A stretch of DNA of 64,000 nt. It comes from Euzebya sp. (GTDB taxonomy: Bacteria > Actinomycetota > Nitriliruptoria > Euzebyales > Euzebyaceae). The first letter of the stretch is position 1. Every line of letters begins with the position of its first letter. Below the pieces are notes generated by a model that saw only the letters and a program-made list of their open reading frames with translations, was not told the DNA's origin and did no database searches. Positions 48,156 to 57,500 of this stretch are shown piece by piece. The stretch lies in the NCBI RefSeq assembly GCF_964222135.1, contig NZ_CAXQBR010000004.1, positions 1 through 64,000 of the forward strand. Direction: 5' to 3'. A program made the position numbers and the translations under genes.

Positions 48156-51100
48156 ATGAGCCACCGCAGTCAGCTCTCCCTCGTCCTGCTCGTCCTGCTC
48201 GTCGCCGGGGTGCTCCCCGCCACCGCGCAGGGGGGTGGACGGTTCCCCTCGGACGACCCCGACCCGCGGGTTGGCACGCCCGACGACCCGGAGTTCGACT
48301 GCTCCGAGCCGGACGACGAGGATGACGTCGACCCCTGCCCGTCGATCTACGACGAGCAGTACGGGCTGTTCGGCTTCGCGCCGGCCTCGACGCAGCTGAC
48401 CGCGCGCTACCGCACCGGCCCGGATGCCGGCCAGCCGATGGTGTCCGGCGTGTCGGCGGACCTTGCCTGGAAGACCACGACCGGGGACCCCCTCGTGACC
48501 ATCGCGATCCTCGACACCGGCGTCCGCTGGGGCGACGAGCGGATCCGCACCAAGATCTGGCTCAACGCGGCCGAGCTGCCCCGGCCCCAGGGCAGCGGTA
48601 CCCACGACGCCGACGGCGACGGCGTGGTGACCGTCGACGACTGGGCGGACGACAGCCGGGTCGCGGATGCCAACGACAACGGCCTGCTCGACGGCCAGGA
48701 CCTCATCCGCGCGTTCAGCGACGGCGTCGACGACGACGCCAACGGCTACGTCGACGACATCGCCGGCTGGGACTTCTTCGACGACGACAACGACCCCTCC
48801 GACGACTCGTCCTACTCAGCCGCGGGCGGGCACGGGACCGGCCGGGCGCGGGAGGCGGCCGAGCAGACCGACGACGGCATCGCCAGCGCCGGAGTCTGCC
48901 CCGAGTGCCGGGTGATGATGCTGCGCGAGTGGGACTCCTTCGTCGTCCCCGGCGACAACTACGCCGCGGCGACGGTCTACGCCGCCGACAACGACGCCCT
49001 CGTCCAGGTCGTCGCCAACGGCGTGCTGACCAACTCCGCGTCCGCCCGCGAGGCGGCCAGCTACGCCGCGGACCGCGGGATGGCGCTGATGCACGTCTCG
49101 AGCGACCTCAACACCTCCAACCACAACTACCCGACGAACTACCGCGAGAGCATCTTCATCAACGGGTGCGTCCCCGACACCGTCGGGCTGGGCACCGAGA
49201 TCCCCGGTCTGCAGCCGATCGTCGACGGGCTGGGGGTCATCGACTCCCAGGTCCCGCCCACGACGTTCTTCCGCCAGTCGAACCTGACCCAGCACGGCGA
49301 GCACGCGGCGGTGTGCTTCATGGCCGTCACCGGGTCCGAGGCCACCGGGCAGGCCGGCGGCGCGGCGGGCCTGCTGCACTCGAGGGCGATCGAGGTCTTC
49401 GGCGAGCCGCTGACCTCCGACGAGGTCAAGCAGCTGCTCACGATGACGGCCGAGGACGTGCTGGCGGCGAACACCCTCGGCATCGGGACCGCCGATCCGG
49501 CTCAGGAGGGGTTCGACGTCCACTTCGGCTACGGCCGCGCCGACCTCGCCGCCGCCGTCGCCCGCGTCGCGGCGGGCCAGGTCCCGCCCGAGGCGTGGAT
49601 CGACGACCCGGCGTGGTGGACCCTCGTCGACCCGGTCGCGACCCCGACCCTCGAGGTCGCCGGGCACGTCGCCGCGGACCGAGCCGACGGCTGGACCGCC
49701 GAGCTGCAGTGGGCGCCCGGCAACGAGCCGGCGGAGGGGGACTTCACCACCGTCGCCACCCTGGACGGCGATGCCGCCCACGACGGGGTCCTCGGCACCA
49801 TCGACATGGCCGACGTCGCCGCCGCGACGCCGGGGTCGGCCGACGGCACCCCGCCGGCCAGCCCCACCGACCGCCTGTTCACCGTGCGGCTGGTCGCCAC
49901 GGATGCCGACGGCAACCGCGGTGAGGACCGCAAGGCCTACTTCGCCCACCACGACCCCTCGACCCACGAGGGGTGGCCGCGGTTCACCGACACCGGCGGC
50001 GAGACGTCGCTCGTGTTCGCCGACCTCGACGGCGACGGCACCCAGGAGGTCATCGACGCCGACTCCTCGGGCTGGCTGACGGTCACGAGCCACACCGGCC
50101 AGCCGCACGCGCGGTTCAACGGCGGTCGGCCGTTCCAGCTGCCACCGGCGTTCTACCACCACCCCGAGGTCCCGGCCTTCGCGAGCGGCGCGGTGCCCGC
50201 CGTGACGAGCGGCTGGCGCACCCCGGCTGTCGCGGACCTGGACGGTGACCTGTCACCCGACATCGTCGCGACGACCTGGGATGGGCGGCTGTACGCCATC
50301 GATGCCCGCGGGCGGGTGCTCGACGGCTTCCCGGTGTCGGTGGATCCCGACCTGTCGGCCGACCCGACCGAGGCGGACCACCGCAAGCGCGGCTTCCTCG
50401 CCGCCCCGACCATCGCCGACCTCGACGGCGACGGCGCCCGCGAGGTCGTCGCGGCCGCCCTCGACGGGCACCTCTACGCGTGGCAGGCCGACGGCACCCC
50501 GCGGGACGGCTTCCCGGTGCGGCTGGCGGACCCGGACGAGCCCGAGTTCTCCGGCGGCGAGCTGATCGCCACGCCCGCCGTCGGCGACGTCGACGGCGAT
50601 GGCGACCTCGAGATCGTGTCCGGGTCCTCAGAGGTCTACGGCGCCACCACCGGCGCCCCCGGGGGGATCGAGGAGGCCGTCACCGGGCTGGTGACCAACC
50701 TGGTCGCCGGACTGGCGGGCGGCTCCACGCGGCTGTACGTCGTCGAGGACGACGGCACGTTCGCCGACGGCTGGCCCGTCGCCGTCAACGCGATCCTGCC
50801 AGACATCCTCCCGCTCGTCGGCCCGCAGCACGTCCCCGCACTGGCCGACGTCGACGGCGACGGCGACGACGAGATCGCCTACTCGGTGACCGCCGGGGAC
50901 CTGTCGCTGTACGACGGCGACGGCTCGGTGATCCGCAGCTACTCAGACGAGCTGCCCGCATCGGCGGTACCGCCTGCGCGCCCGGAGGGCGCGACCCTTC
51001 CGGTGACGCTGAACCTGGTCGAGTACCCCTCGATCGGCGACCTCGACGGCGACGGCGGGCACGACATCGTCAAGGGAGGGGTCGGGGCGACCCAGGCGGT

Positions 51101-52748
51101 CAACCTGGTCCTCACCGGCCAGAACCTGCCGTACGAGCACCTGGTCCAGGCCTGGTCGATGGACGCCGCCCCCTACCGCCCCGGGTTCCCCGCGGCGATC
51201 GACGACTACCAGCTGCTGAGCGCCCCCGCGATCGCCGACGTCGACGGTGAGGCCGGCGCCGAGGTGCTGGCCACCTCGGGGCTGTACCTGCTGCGCGCCT
51301 ACGACGCCTCGGGTGCCGAGGTCGCCGGGTTCCCCAAGCTGACCGGGGGCTGGACCATCGGGACCCCCGCCGTCGGGGACCCCGACGGCGACGGGTTGGT
51401 CGAGATCGCCGTCGGCACCCGCGAGGGCTGGCGGCTGATGTGGGACACCGACACGCCGGCCGAGCAGCTCGACTGGACCACCGAGTCCCACGACGCCTGC
51501 CACACCGCCAACGCCGGCACCGACTGCACCCCGCCGGCGCGGGTGACCGACCTGTCGCTCGAGGACGGGGCGGTGACGTGGACGCCGACCGGCGACGACG
51601 GGCGGTTGGGCGAGGCCGCCACCTACGAGGTCCGCGCGGCCGACCGGCCGATACGCACCTTCGCGGACTGGCAGGCCGCCGACGTGGTCGCCACGGACGT
51701 CGCCGCAGGTGATGCGGGGGCCGGCGTGGCGGTGCCCGCCGACGTCGCCCACGTCGCGGTGGTCGCCCGGGACGACGCCGGCAACGCCTCGACCATCGCC
51801 GCCACGGGTGTCGCCGAGGTGACCCGCCTCGCCGGCGACGACCGGATCGAGACGGCCGTGGCGGTGTCACAGGCGACGTACGAGTCCGCCGACACCGTCG
51901 TGATCGCCCGCGCCGACGTGTACGCCGACGCCCTCGCCGGCGCGCCGCTCGCCGTCCGCGAAGAGGCGCCGCTCCTGCTCAGCCACCCCGACGTCCTGCC
52001 GGCGGCCACCGCCTCCGAGCTCGACCGGCTGGGCGCGGGCACCGCGGTCCTGCTCGGCGGCGAGGCGGCCCTGTCCGGCGAGGTGGCGGACGACCTGACC
52101 GCGCGGGGCATCACCGTCGAGCGGGTCGCCGGCCCCACCCGGTTCCACACCGCCGCGGCGATCGCCGAGGCGTTCGACCCCGCAGGCGAGGCGCTCCTCG
52201 TCGAGGGGATCCACGCCGACCCGGCGCGTGGCTGGCCCGACGCCCTGGCCGCCTCCGCCCTGGGCGGAATCGCCGACGTGCCGATCCTGCTGACCGCCGC
52301 CGACGCCCTGCCGGACGTGACCGCCGAGGCGCTCACCGGCCGGGCGGCGGTGACGATCATCGGCGGCGAGGTCGCCGTCGCGCCGGCGGTCGCCGATGCG
52401 GCCGGGGACGCCGCCGGCGTCTCGCCGACCCGGATCGCGGGGCTGACCCGCTTCGAGACCGCCCGGGCGGTGGCCGAGGAGGCCCTCGACCGCGGCGCGA
52501 CGCCCGAGGCGGTGTGGCTCGCGACCGGCGCGGCGTTCCCCGACGGCCTGGTCGCCGGCGCCGCCGCCGCGGCCACGGACGGGGTCCTGCTGCTCGTCGA
52601 CCCGATCTCGCTGCCGCCGGAGGCACCCGCCGCGGCGTTCCGCGCCGCGCACGCCGACGAGGTCGCCCGCGTGCTCGTCGCGGGCGGGACGGCCGCGGTG
52701 TCCGACGCGGTGCTCGAGGCCGCGACGGCGATCCTGGGCGGGGGGTGA
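48156..52748 (+). CDS. Secreted subtilase with VCBS-type repeats and three CWB2 cell-wall repeats
   Basis: Surface protein of 1530 residues. Signal peptide: residues 1-28 (hydrophobic core LSLVLLVLLVAGVL, cleavage near ATAQG). S8 peptidase domain about 95-470: Asp about 120 (AILDTGVRW), His about 226 (GGHGTGRA), Ser about 394 (TGSEATG). An acidic insert with EF-hand-like calcium loops (DADGDGVVTVDD, DANDNGLLDGQD) lies between Asp and His. The usual oxyanion Asn is Asp about 317 (SSDLN). About 618-1090: eight FG-GAP/VCBS-like repeats (ADLDGDGAREVVAAALDGH pattern), likely a beta-propeller. A fibronectin-like stretch follows, then three CWB2 repeats from about 1221 (RLAGDDRIETAVAVSQ, RVAGPTRFHTAAAIAE, RIAGLTRFETARAVAEE). 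CWB2 repeats hold proteins to wall polymers. Substrate unknown. The ATG is set by the signal peptide. Confidence 0.92.
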   Translation: MSHRSQLSLVLLVLLVAGVLPATAQGGGRFPSDDPDPRVGTPDDPEFDCSEPDDEDDVDPCPSIYDEQYGLFGFAPASTQLTARYRTGPDAGQPMVSGVSADLAWKTTTGDPLVTIAILDTGVRWGDERIRTKIWLNAAELPRPQGSGTHDADGDGVVTVDDWADDSRVADANDNGLLDGQDLIRAFSDGVDDDANGYVDDIAGWDFFDDDNDPSDDSSYSAAGGHGTGRAREAAEQTDDGIASAGVCPECRVMMLREWDSFVVPGDNYAAATVYAADNDALVQVVANGVLTNSASAREAASYAADRGMALMHVSSDLNTSNHNYPTNYRESIFINGCVPDTVGLGTEIPGLQPIVDGLGVIDSQVPPTTFFRQSNLTQHGEHAAVCFMAVTGSEATGQAGGAAGLLHSRAIEVFGEPLTSDEVKQLLTMTAEDVLAANTLGIGTADPAQEGFDVHFGYGRADLAAAVARVAAGQVPPEAWIDDPAWWTLVDPVATPTLEVAGHVAADRADGWTAELQWAPGNEPAEGDFTTVATLDGDAAHDGVLGTIDMADVAAATPGSADGTPPASPTDRLFTVRLVATDADGNRGEDRKAYFAHHDPSTHEGWPRFTDTGGETSLVFADLDGDGTQEVIDADSSGWLTVTSHTGQPHARFNGGRPFQLPPAFYHHPEVPAFASGAVPAVTSGWRTPAVADLDGDLSPDIVATTWDGRLYAIDARGRVLDGFPVSVDPDLSADPTEADHRKRGFLAAPTIADLDGDGAREVVAAALDGHLYAWQADGTPRDGFPVRLADPDEPEFSGGELIATPAVGDVDGDGDLEIVSGSSEVYGATTGAPGGIEEAVTGLVTNLVAGLAGGSTRLYVVEDDGTFADGWPVAVNAILPDILPLVGPQHVPALADVDGDGDDEIAYSVTAGDLSLYDGDGSVIRSYSDELPASAVPPARPEGATLPVTLNLVEYPSIGDLDGDGGHDIVKGGVGATQAVNLVLTGQNLPYEHLVQAWSMDAAPYRPGFPAAIDDYQLLSAPAIADVDGEAGAEVLATSGLYLLRAYDASGAEVAGFPKLTGGWTIGTPAVGDPDGDGLVEIAVGTREGWRLMWDTDTPAEQLDWTTESHDACHTANAGTDCTPPARVTDLSLEDGAVTWTPTGDDGRLGEAATYEVRAADRPIRTFADWQAADVVATDVAAGDAGAGVAVPADVAHVAVVARDDAGNASTIAATGVAEVTRLAGDDRIETAVAVSQATYESADTVVIARADVYADALAGAPLAVREEAPLLLSHPDVLPAATASELDRLGAGTAVLLGGEAALSGEVADDLTARGITVERVAGPTRFHTAAAIAEAFDPAGEALLVEGIHADPARGWPDALAASALGGIADVPILLTAADALPDVTAEALTGRAAVTIIGGEVAVAPAVADAAGDAAGVSPTRIAGLTRFETARAVAEEALDRGATPEAVWLATGAAFPDGLVAGAAAAATDGVLLLVDPISLPPEAPAAAFRAAHADEVARVLVAGGTAAVSDAVLEAATAILGGG

Positions 52749-52787
52749 CGCCCGACCGGGGGTAAAGATCGAGGTGGGCGTGCCGAT

Positions 52788-54059
52788 GTGGAGGGGGTGC
52801 AGACGGCACCCCACGCGATCACCGCGCCGGTCACCGTCGCCAGGCTGCTCTCCAAGGGGAGGATCCGGGCGGTGTACCAACCCGTCGTGCGCCTGGACGA
52901 CCGGTCCGTGGTGGGCTACGAGGCGCTCATGCGCGGACCCGAGGGGTCGCCGCTCGAGTCGGCGCGCGCGCTCATGGAGGCCGCCGAGGCGGAGGGCCTG
53001 ACCGAGGAGCTCGGCCGAGCGGCTGTCGCCGCGGCGATCGACGGCGCCAGCGAGGCCGGGCTCGGCGCCACCCACACCGTCTTCCTGAACATCCGGGCGA
53101 AGACCCTCACCACCCGCCTGCGCGACGACGCGGTCATCGAGCGCGCGGGGAACCGGCTGCGGCTCGTCTGGGAGTTCGTCGAGCGCACCCTGCTCGAGGA
53201 CCCCGCCGGGCTGCTCGCCGCCGTCGAGAGCTACCGCGAGCGCTACTGGGGGGTCGCCCTCGATCACGTCGGCACCGACAACGCCGCCGCCCTGGCGCTG
53301 CTGCCGTTCGTGCGGCCCGACGTGATCAAGCTCGACCTCGGCCTGATCCAGCGGAAGTCGACCCGCGACATCGGCCGGGTCGTCGCGGCCGTCGCCGAGC
53401 ACGTCGAGCTCAACGGCGGCGAGATCGTGGCCATGGGTGTCGAGACCGAAGCGCACCTGGAGCGCGCCCTCACCCTGGGCGCCACCCTCGGCCAGGGGTG
53501 GCTCTTCGGTCGGCCAGACGTCCTCCCGACCGAGGTGCCCCGCCCCACCGGCACCGTCCCGCTCATCGTCGCCCCGACCGCCCAGCAGCCCTCCACCCCG
53601 TTCGACCTGGTCGCCGCGGGCCGGTCGGACGTGCGGATCGCCACCAAGTCGACGCTGCTCGGCCTGTCGAAGTTCATCGAGGGCCAGTCCGACCTGTCCG
53701 ACCACCGCTACATCCTGCTGTCGACGTTCCAGCACGTCCGGAACTTCACGATCCGCACCCGCGCCCGGTACGCCCGCCATGCGGCCGCCTGCGCCCTGAC
53801 CGGCATCTTCGGCGTCGGGGTCCCGACCCGACCGGGCGGCGCCACCGTCGGGGTGCCGCTCAGCTCCGACGACCCGCTCGCCCGGGAGTGGACCGTCATC
53901 TGCATCGGCCCGCACTACTCCGCCGCCCTGATCAGCCGCGACCTGGGCGACCGCGGTGACGACAGCCGCCGCCGCTTCGAGTTCGTCCTCACCCACGACC
54001 GCAGCGCGGTCGTCGCGGCCGCCCGGAGCCTGATGGCCCGCATCGCCCGCCAGGCCTGA
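52788..54059 (+). CDS. EAL-domain protein with C-terminal DICT sensory domain
   Basis: Cytosolic protein of 423 residues. Residues about 15-245 form an EAL domain: YEALMRG (Glu45), FLNI (Asn101), WEFVERT, IKLDLG (Lys181) and GATLGQGWLFGRP. Two normally conserved sites differ: the DDFGTG loop reads LDHVGTDN (second Asp replaced by His160), and the AEGVE loop reads AMGVE. Cyclic-di-GMP hydrolysis may be reduced or lost, leaving a binding role. Residues about 270-420 match the DICT domain, a small-molecule or light-sensing module found with diguanylate cyclases and two-component proteins (ILLSTFQHVRNFTIRTRARY). GTG at 52788 is the likeliest start. Confidence 0.85.
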   Translation: MEGVQTAPHAITAPVTVARLLSKGRIRAVYQPVVRLDDRSVVGYEALMRGPEGSPLESARALMEAAEAEGLTEELGRAAVAAAIDGASEAGLGATHTVFLNIRAKTLTTRLRDDAVIERAGNRLRLVWEFVERTLLEDPAGLLAAVESYRERYWGVALDHVGTDNAAALALLPFVRPDVIKLDLGLIQRKSTRDIGRVVAAVAEHVELNGGEIVAMGVETEAHLERALTLGATLGQGWLFGRPDVLPTEVPRPTGTVPLIVAPTAQQPSTPFDLVAAGRSDVRIATKSTLLGLSKFIEGQSDLSDHRYILLSTFQHVRNFTIRTRARYARHAAACALTGIFGVGVPTRPGGATVGVPLSSDDPLAREWTVICIGPHYSAALISRDLGDRGDDSRRRFEFVLTHDRSAVVAAARSLMARIARQA

Positions 54060-54108
54060 CGCACCCCACCGGCGTGGCAGGCTGGCAGCGGGTCCGGAGC
54101 TGGGACCC

Positions 54109-54151
54109 CCGGACGAGCAGCGCCGTACCCGGACCGCGACAAGACGGCGTC
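54109..54151 (+). promoter_or_regulatory. Guanidine-III riboswitch (ykkC-III class)
   Basis: The conserved blocks of the class occur in order: CCGGACGAG (54109-54117), CGCCGTACCCGG (54121-54132) and GACAAGACGGCG (54138-54149). The helix pairs GCGCCGT (54120-54126) with ACGGCGT (54144-54150), and a pseudoknot pairs CCGG (54109-54112) with CCGG (54129-54132). This matches, to my recollection almost base for base, the Thermobifida fusca guanidine-III aptamer. It ends against the ribosome binding site CAGGGAG (54151-54157) of the exporter gene, so free guanidinium probably controls translation initiation. Confidence 0.95.
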
Positions 54152-54163
54152 AGGGAGTTCACC

Positions 54164-54481
54164 GTGCACTGGATCGTCCTGATCGCCTCCGGCGTGCTCG
54201 AAGCCGTGTGGGCCGCCGCCCTCTCGCGCGCCGAGGGGTTCACCCGCCTCGCCCCCTCCGTGGTCTTCCTGGTCGCCCTGACGGCCAGCATGGGCGGACT
54301 GGCCTACGCGATGCGCGGCCTGCCGCTCGCGACCGCCTACACCGTGTGGGTCGGCACCGGCGCGGTGCTCACGACCGTCTACGCGCTGGCCACGGGCCAG
54401 GAGGCGCTCTCCGCCGTCCGGCTGCTCCTGCTGGCCGGCATCGTCGGGTGCGTCGTGGGGTTGAAGGTCACCAGCCCGTAG
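54164..54481 (+). CDS. gdx: Guanidinium exporter Gdx (SugE-type SMR transporter)
   Basis: Small multidrug resistance family membrane protein of 105 residues with four helices, the standard size. The essential acidic residue is Glu13 in SGVLEAVWAAAL. The second helix follows GFTRLAPS, and the segment MRGLPLATAYTVWVGTGAV matches the Gdx/SugE subgroup rather than QacE/EmrE. These antiporters export guanidinium in exchange for protons as antiparallel dimers. GTG at 54164 follows CAGGGAG at 54151-54157. The guanidine-III riboswitch directly upstream confirms the guanidinium role. Confidence 0.95.
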   Translation: MHWIVLIASGVLEAVWAAALSRAEGFTRLAPSVVFLVALTASMGGLAYAMRGLPLATAYTVWVGTGAVLTTVYALATGQEALSAVRLLLLAGIVGCVVGLKVTSP

Positions 54482-54493
54482 GCAGCGGTGCGG

Positions 54494-54551
54494 TTGACAG
54501 ACCACACCGGGACACAGATCATAGGACTTCCTACTATTTGATGTCCTAGGA
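54494..54551 (+). promoter_or_regulatory. IcmF promoter with inverted repeats
   Basis: -35 TTGACA (54494-54499) and a weak -10 GATCAT (54517-54522) are 17 bases apart. Downstream, TAGGAC (54522-54527) and GTCCTA (54543-54548) form an inverted repeat, and TCCTAGGA (54544-54551) is a perfect palindrome overlapping the ribosome binding site AGGAG of icmF. Binding by the MarR protein encoded after icmF is a reasonable inference. Confidence 0.6.
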
Positions 54552-54558
54552 GCTGCTC

Positions 54559-57500
54559 GTGGTCGAGAAGTCGGACCTGCACGTCCCGGCGAACCCGGTG
54601 CGGATCGTCACCGCCGCCAGCCTGTTCGACGGCCACGACGCCGCGATCAACATCATGCGGCGCCTGCTGCAGAGCCAGGGGGCCGAGGTCATCCACCTCG
54701 GCCACGACCGGTCGGTCGCCGAGGTGGTCACCGCAGCGGTGCAGGAAGACGTCCAGGGCGTCGCCATCTCGAGCTACCAGGGCGGTCACGTCGAGTACTT
54801 CAGCTACCTCGCCGAGTCCCTCCGCGAGCGCGGCGTCGGGCATGTCAAGGTCTTCGGCGGCGGCGGCGGCGTGATCGTCCGCGAGGAGATCGCGCTGCTC
54901 GCCGAGCGCGGCGCCAGGATCTTCAGCCCCGAGGACGGCCAGACGCTCGGGCTGCCGGGAATGATCAACACGATCATCCGCGAGTGCGACGTGTCCCTCG
55001 CCGACGGCGACGGCCCGGACGCCGATGCGCTGATGTCCGGCGACGAGGTGGCGCTGGCCCGCACCATCACGCGGATCCAGTCCGGCCGGCGCCCCGATTG
55101 GCTCGCCGCTCCCGGCCGGGACGTGCCGGTCCTCGGGCTCACCGGGACCGGTGGGGCGGGGAAGTCGTCGCTGACCGACGAGATCGTGCGCCGCTTCCGC
55201 CGCGACTACGAGGACAAGCTGCGCATCGCCGTGCTGGCGATCGACCCGACGCGCCGCCGCGGTGGCGCGCTGCTCGGCGACCGGATCCGCGCCAACTCGA
55301 TCGAGCCGGGCCGGGTGTTCTTCCGGTCCCTCGCCACCCGGGAGCCGGGCGCGGAGGTCCCCGAGGACCTGGACGGCATCGTCACCGCGGTCAAGGCCGC
55401 CGGGTACGACCTGGTGATCATCGAGACCCCCGGGATCGGCCAGGGCGACGCGGCGATCATCGACCACGCAGACGTCAACGTCTACGTGATGACGCCGGAG
55501 TTCGGTGCGGCCAGCCAGCTCGAGAAGATCGACATGCTGGACTTCGCCGACGTCGTGGCCATCAACAAGTTCGAGCGGCGCGGCGCGGAGGACGCGATGC
55601 GCGACGTCGCCCGCCAGATGGTCCGCAACCGCGAGGCGTTCGGCACGCCGTGGCAGGAGATGCCCGTCTTCGGCACGTCCGCCGCCCGCTTCGACGACGA
55701 CGGTGTGACGGCCCTCTACCAGCACCTCCGCGAGGCGCTGGTCCCGAAGGGTCTGGCCGACGGCGGCGGGGCCCTGCCCCGCGTCGACGTGCGCGCCTCC
55801 TCGGGCCTCACGTCGCTGATCCCCGCCGAGCGCGAGCGCTACCTCGCCGAGATCGCCCGGACGGTCCGCGACTACCACGCCGAGACCCTCGACCAGGCCG
55901 ACCTCGCCGGCCAGCTGCAAGCCGTCCGGACCACCGCGCGGATGCTCGAGGCCGGAGAGGCGGCGGACACCGTGGATTCGCTCGCCGACGACCTGGCGGA
56001 CGGCCTGCACGAGGAGACCCGCCGCCTCCTCGAGGACTGGCCGGACACCGTGGAGCGGTACTCCGGCGACGAGATCAGCTTCGAGGTCCGCGGTCGGACG
56101 ATCACCGCCGCCGCCACCCGGGAGACGCTCAGCGGGTCGAAGGTCCGCCGCGTCGCGCTGCCCCGCACCGACAGCCACCGGGACCTGGTCCGGTTCCTCC
56201 GCTCGGAGAACCTCCCCGGTCGGTTCCCCTTCACCGCCGGGGTGTTCCCGCTCAAGCGGGACGGCGAGGCGCCCGCCCGCATGTTCGCCGGCGAGGGCGA
56301 TCCGTTCCGCACCAACCGCCGGTTCCACCTGCTGGCCGAGGGGCAGCCGGCGACGCGCCTCTCGACGGCGTTCGATTCGGTGACGCTCTACGGGCGGGAC
56401 CCGTCAGAACGTCCCGACGTCTACGGCAAGGTGGGCACGTCCGGGGTGAGCATCGCCACCCTCGACGACATGAAGGCCCTGTACGACGGGTTCGACCTGT
56501 GCGATCCGACGACGTCGGTGTCGATGACCATCAACGGACCCGCCCCCACGATCCTCGCGATGTTCCTCAACACCGCCGTGGACCAGCAGATCGACCGGTT
56601 CGTCGAGCGGGAGGGGCGGGAGCCCGACGGATCGGAGCTGGACGACATCCGGGCCCACACCTTCAGCACCGTCCGCGGCACGGTGCAGGCCGACATATTG
56701 AAGGAGGACCAGGGCCAGAACACCTGCATCTTCTCCACCGAGTTCGCGCTCCGGTGCATGGCCGACATCCAGGAGTGGTTCATCGACCACGACGTCCGCA
56801 ACTTCTACTCGGTGTCGATCAGCGGCTACCACATCGCCGAGGCGGGGGCGAACCCCATCAGCCAGCTGGCGTTCACGCTGGCCAACGGCTTCACCTACGT
56901 CGAGGCCTACCTGGCCCGCGGGATGGACATCGACGACTTCGCGCCGAACCTGTCGTTCTTCTTCTCGAACGGCATGGACGCCGAGTACACCGTCCTCGGG
57001 CGGGTCGCCCGGAGGATCTGGGCCGTGGCGATGCGGGAGCGCTACGGCGCGAACGACAGGTCGCAGAAGCTGAAGTACCACATCCAGACGTCGGGCCGGT
57101 CGCTGCACGCCCAGGAGATGCACTTCAACGACATCCGCACGACGCTCCAGGCGCTGTGCGCGATCTACGACAACACCAACAGCCTGCACACCAACGCCTA
57201 CGACGAAGCCGTCACCACCCCGACCGCCGAATCGGTCCGCCGTGCCCTGGCGATCCAGATGATCATCGACTCCGAGTGGGGGCTCGCGAAGAACGAGAAC
57301 CCCCTCCAGGGCAGCTACGTCGTCGACGAGCTGACCGATCTGGTGGAGGAGGCGGTGCTGGCGGAGTTCGACCGGATCGCCAACCGCGGCGGCGTGCTGG
57401 GGGCCATGGAGACCGGCTACCAGCGCGGCAAGATCCAGGACGAGTCGATGCTGTACGAGAGCCGCAAGCACGACGGGTCGCTGCCGATCGTCGGCGTCAA

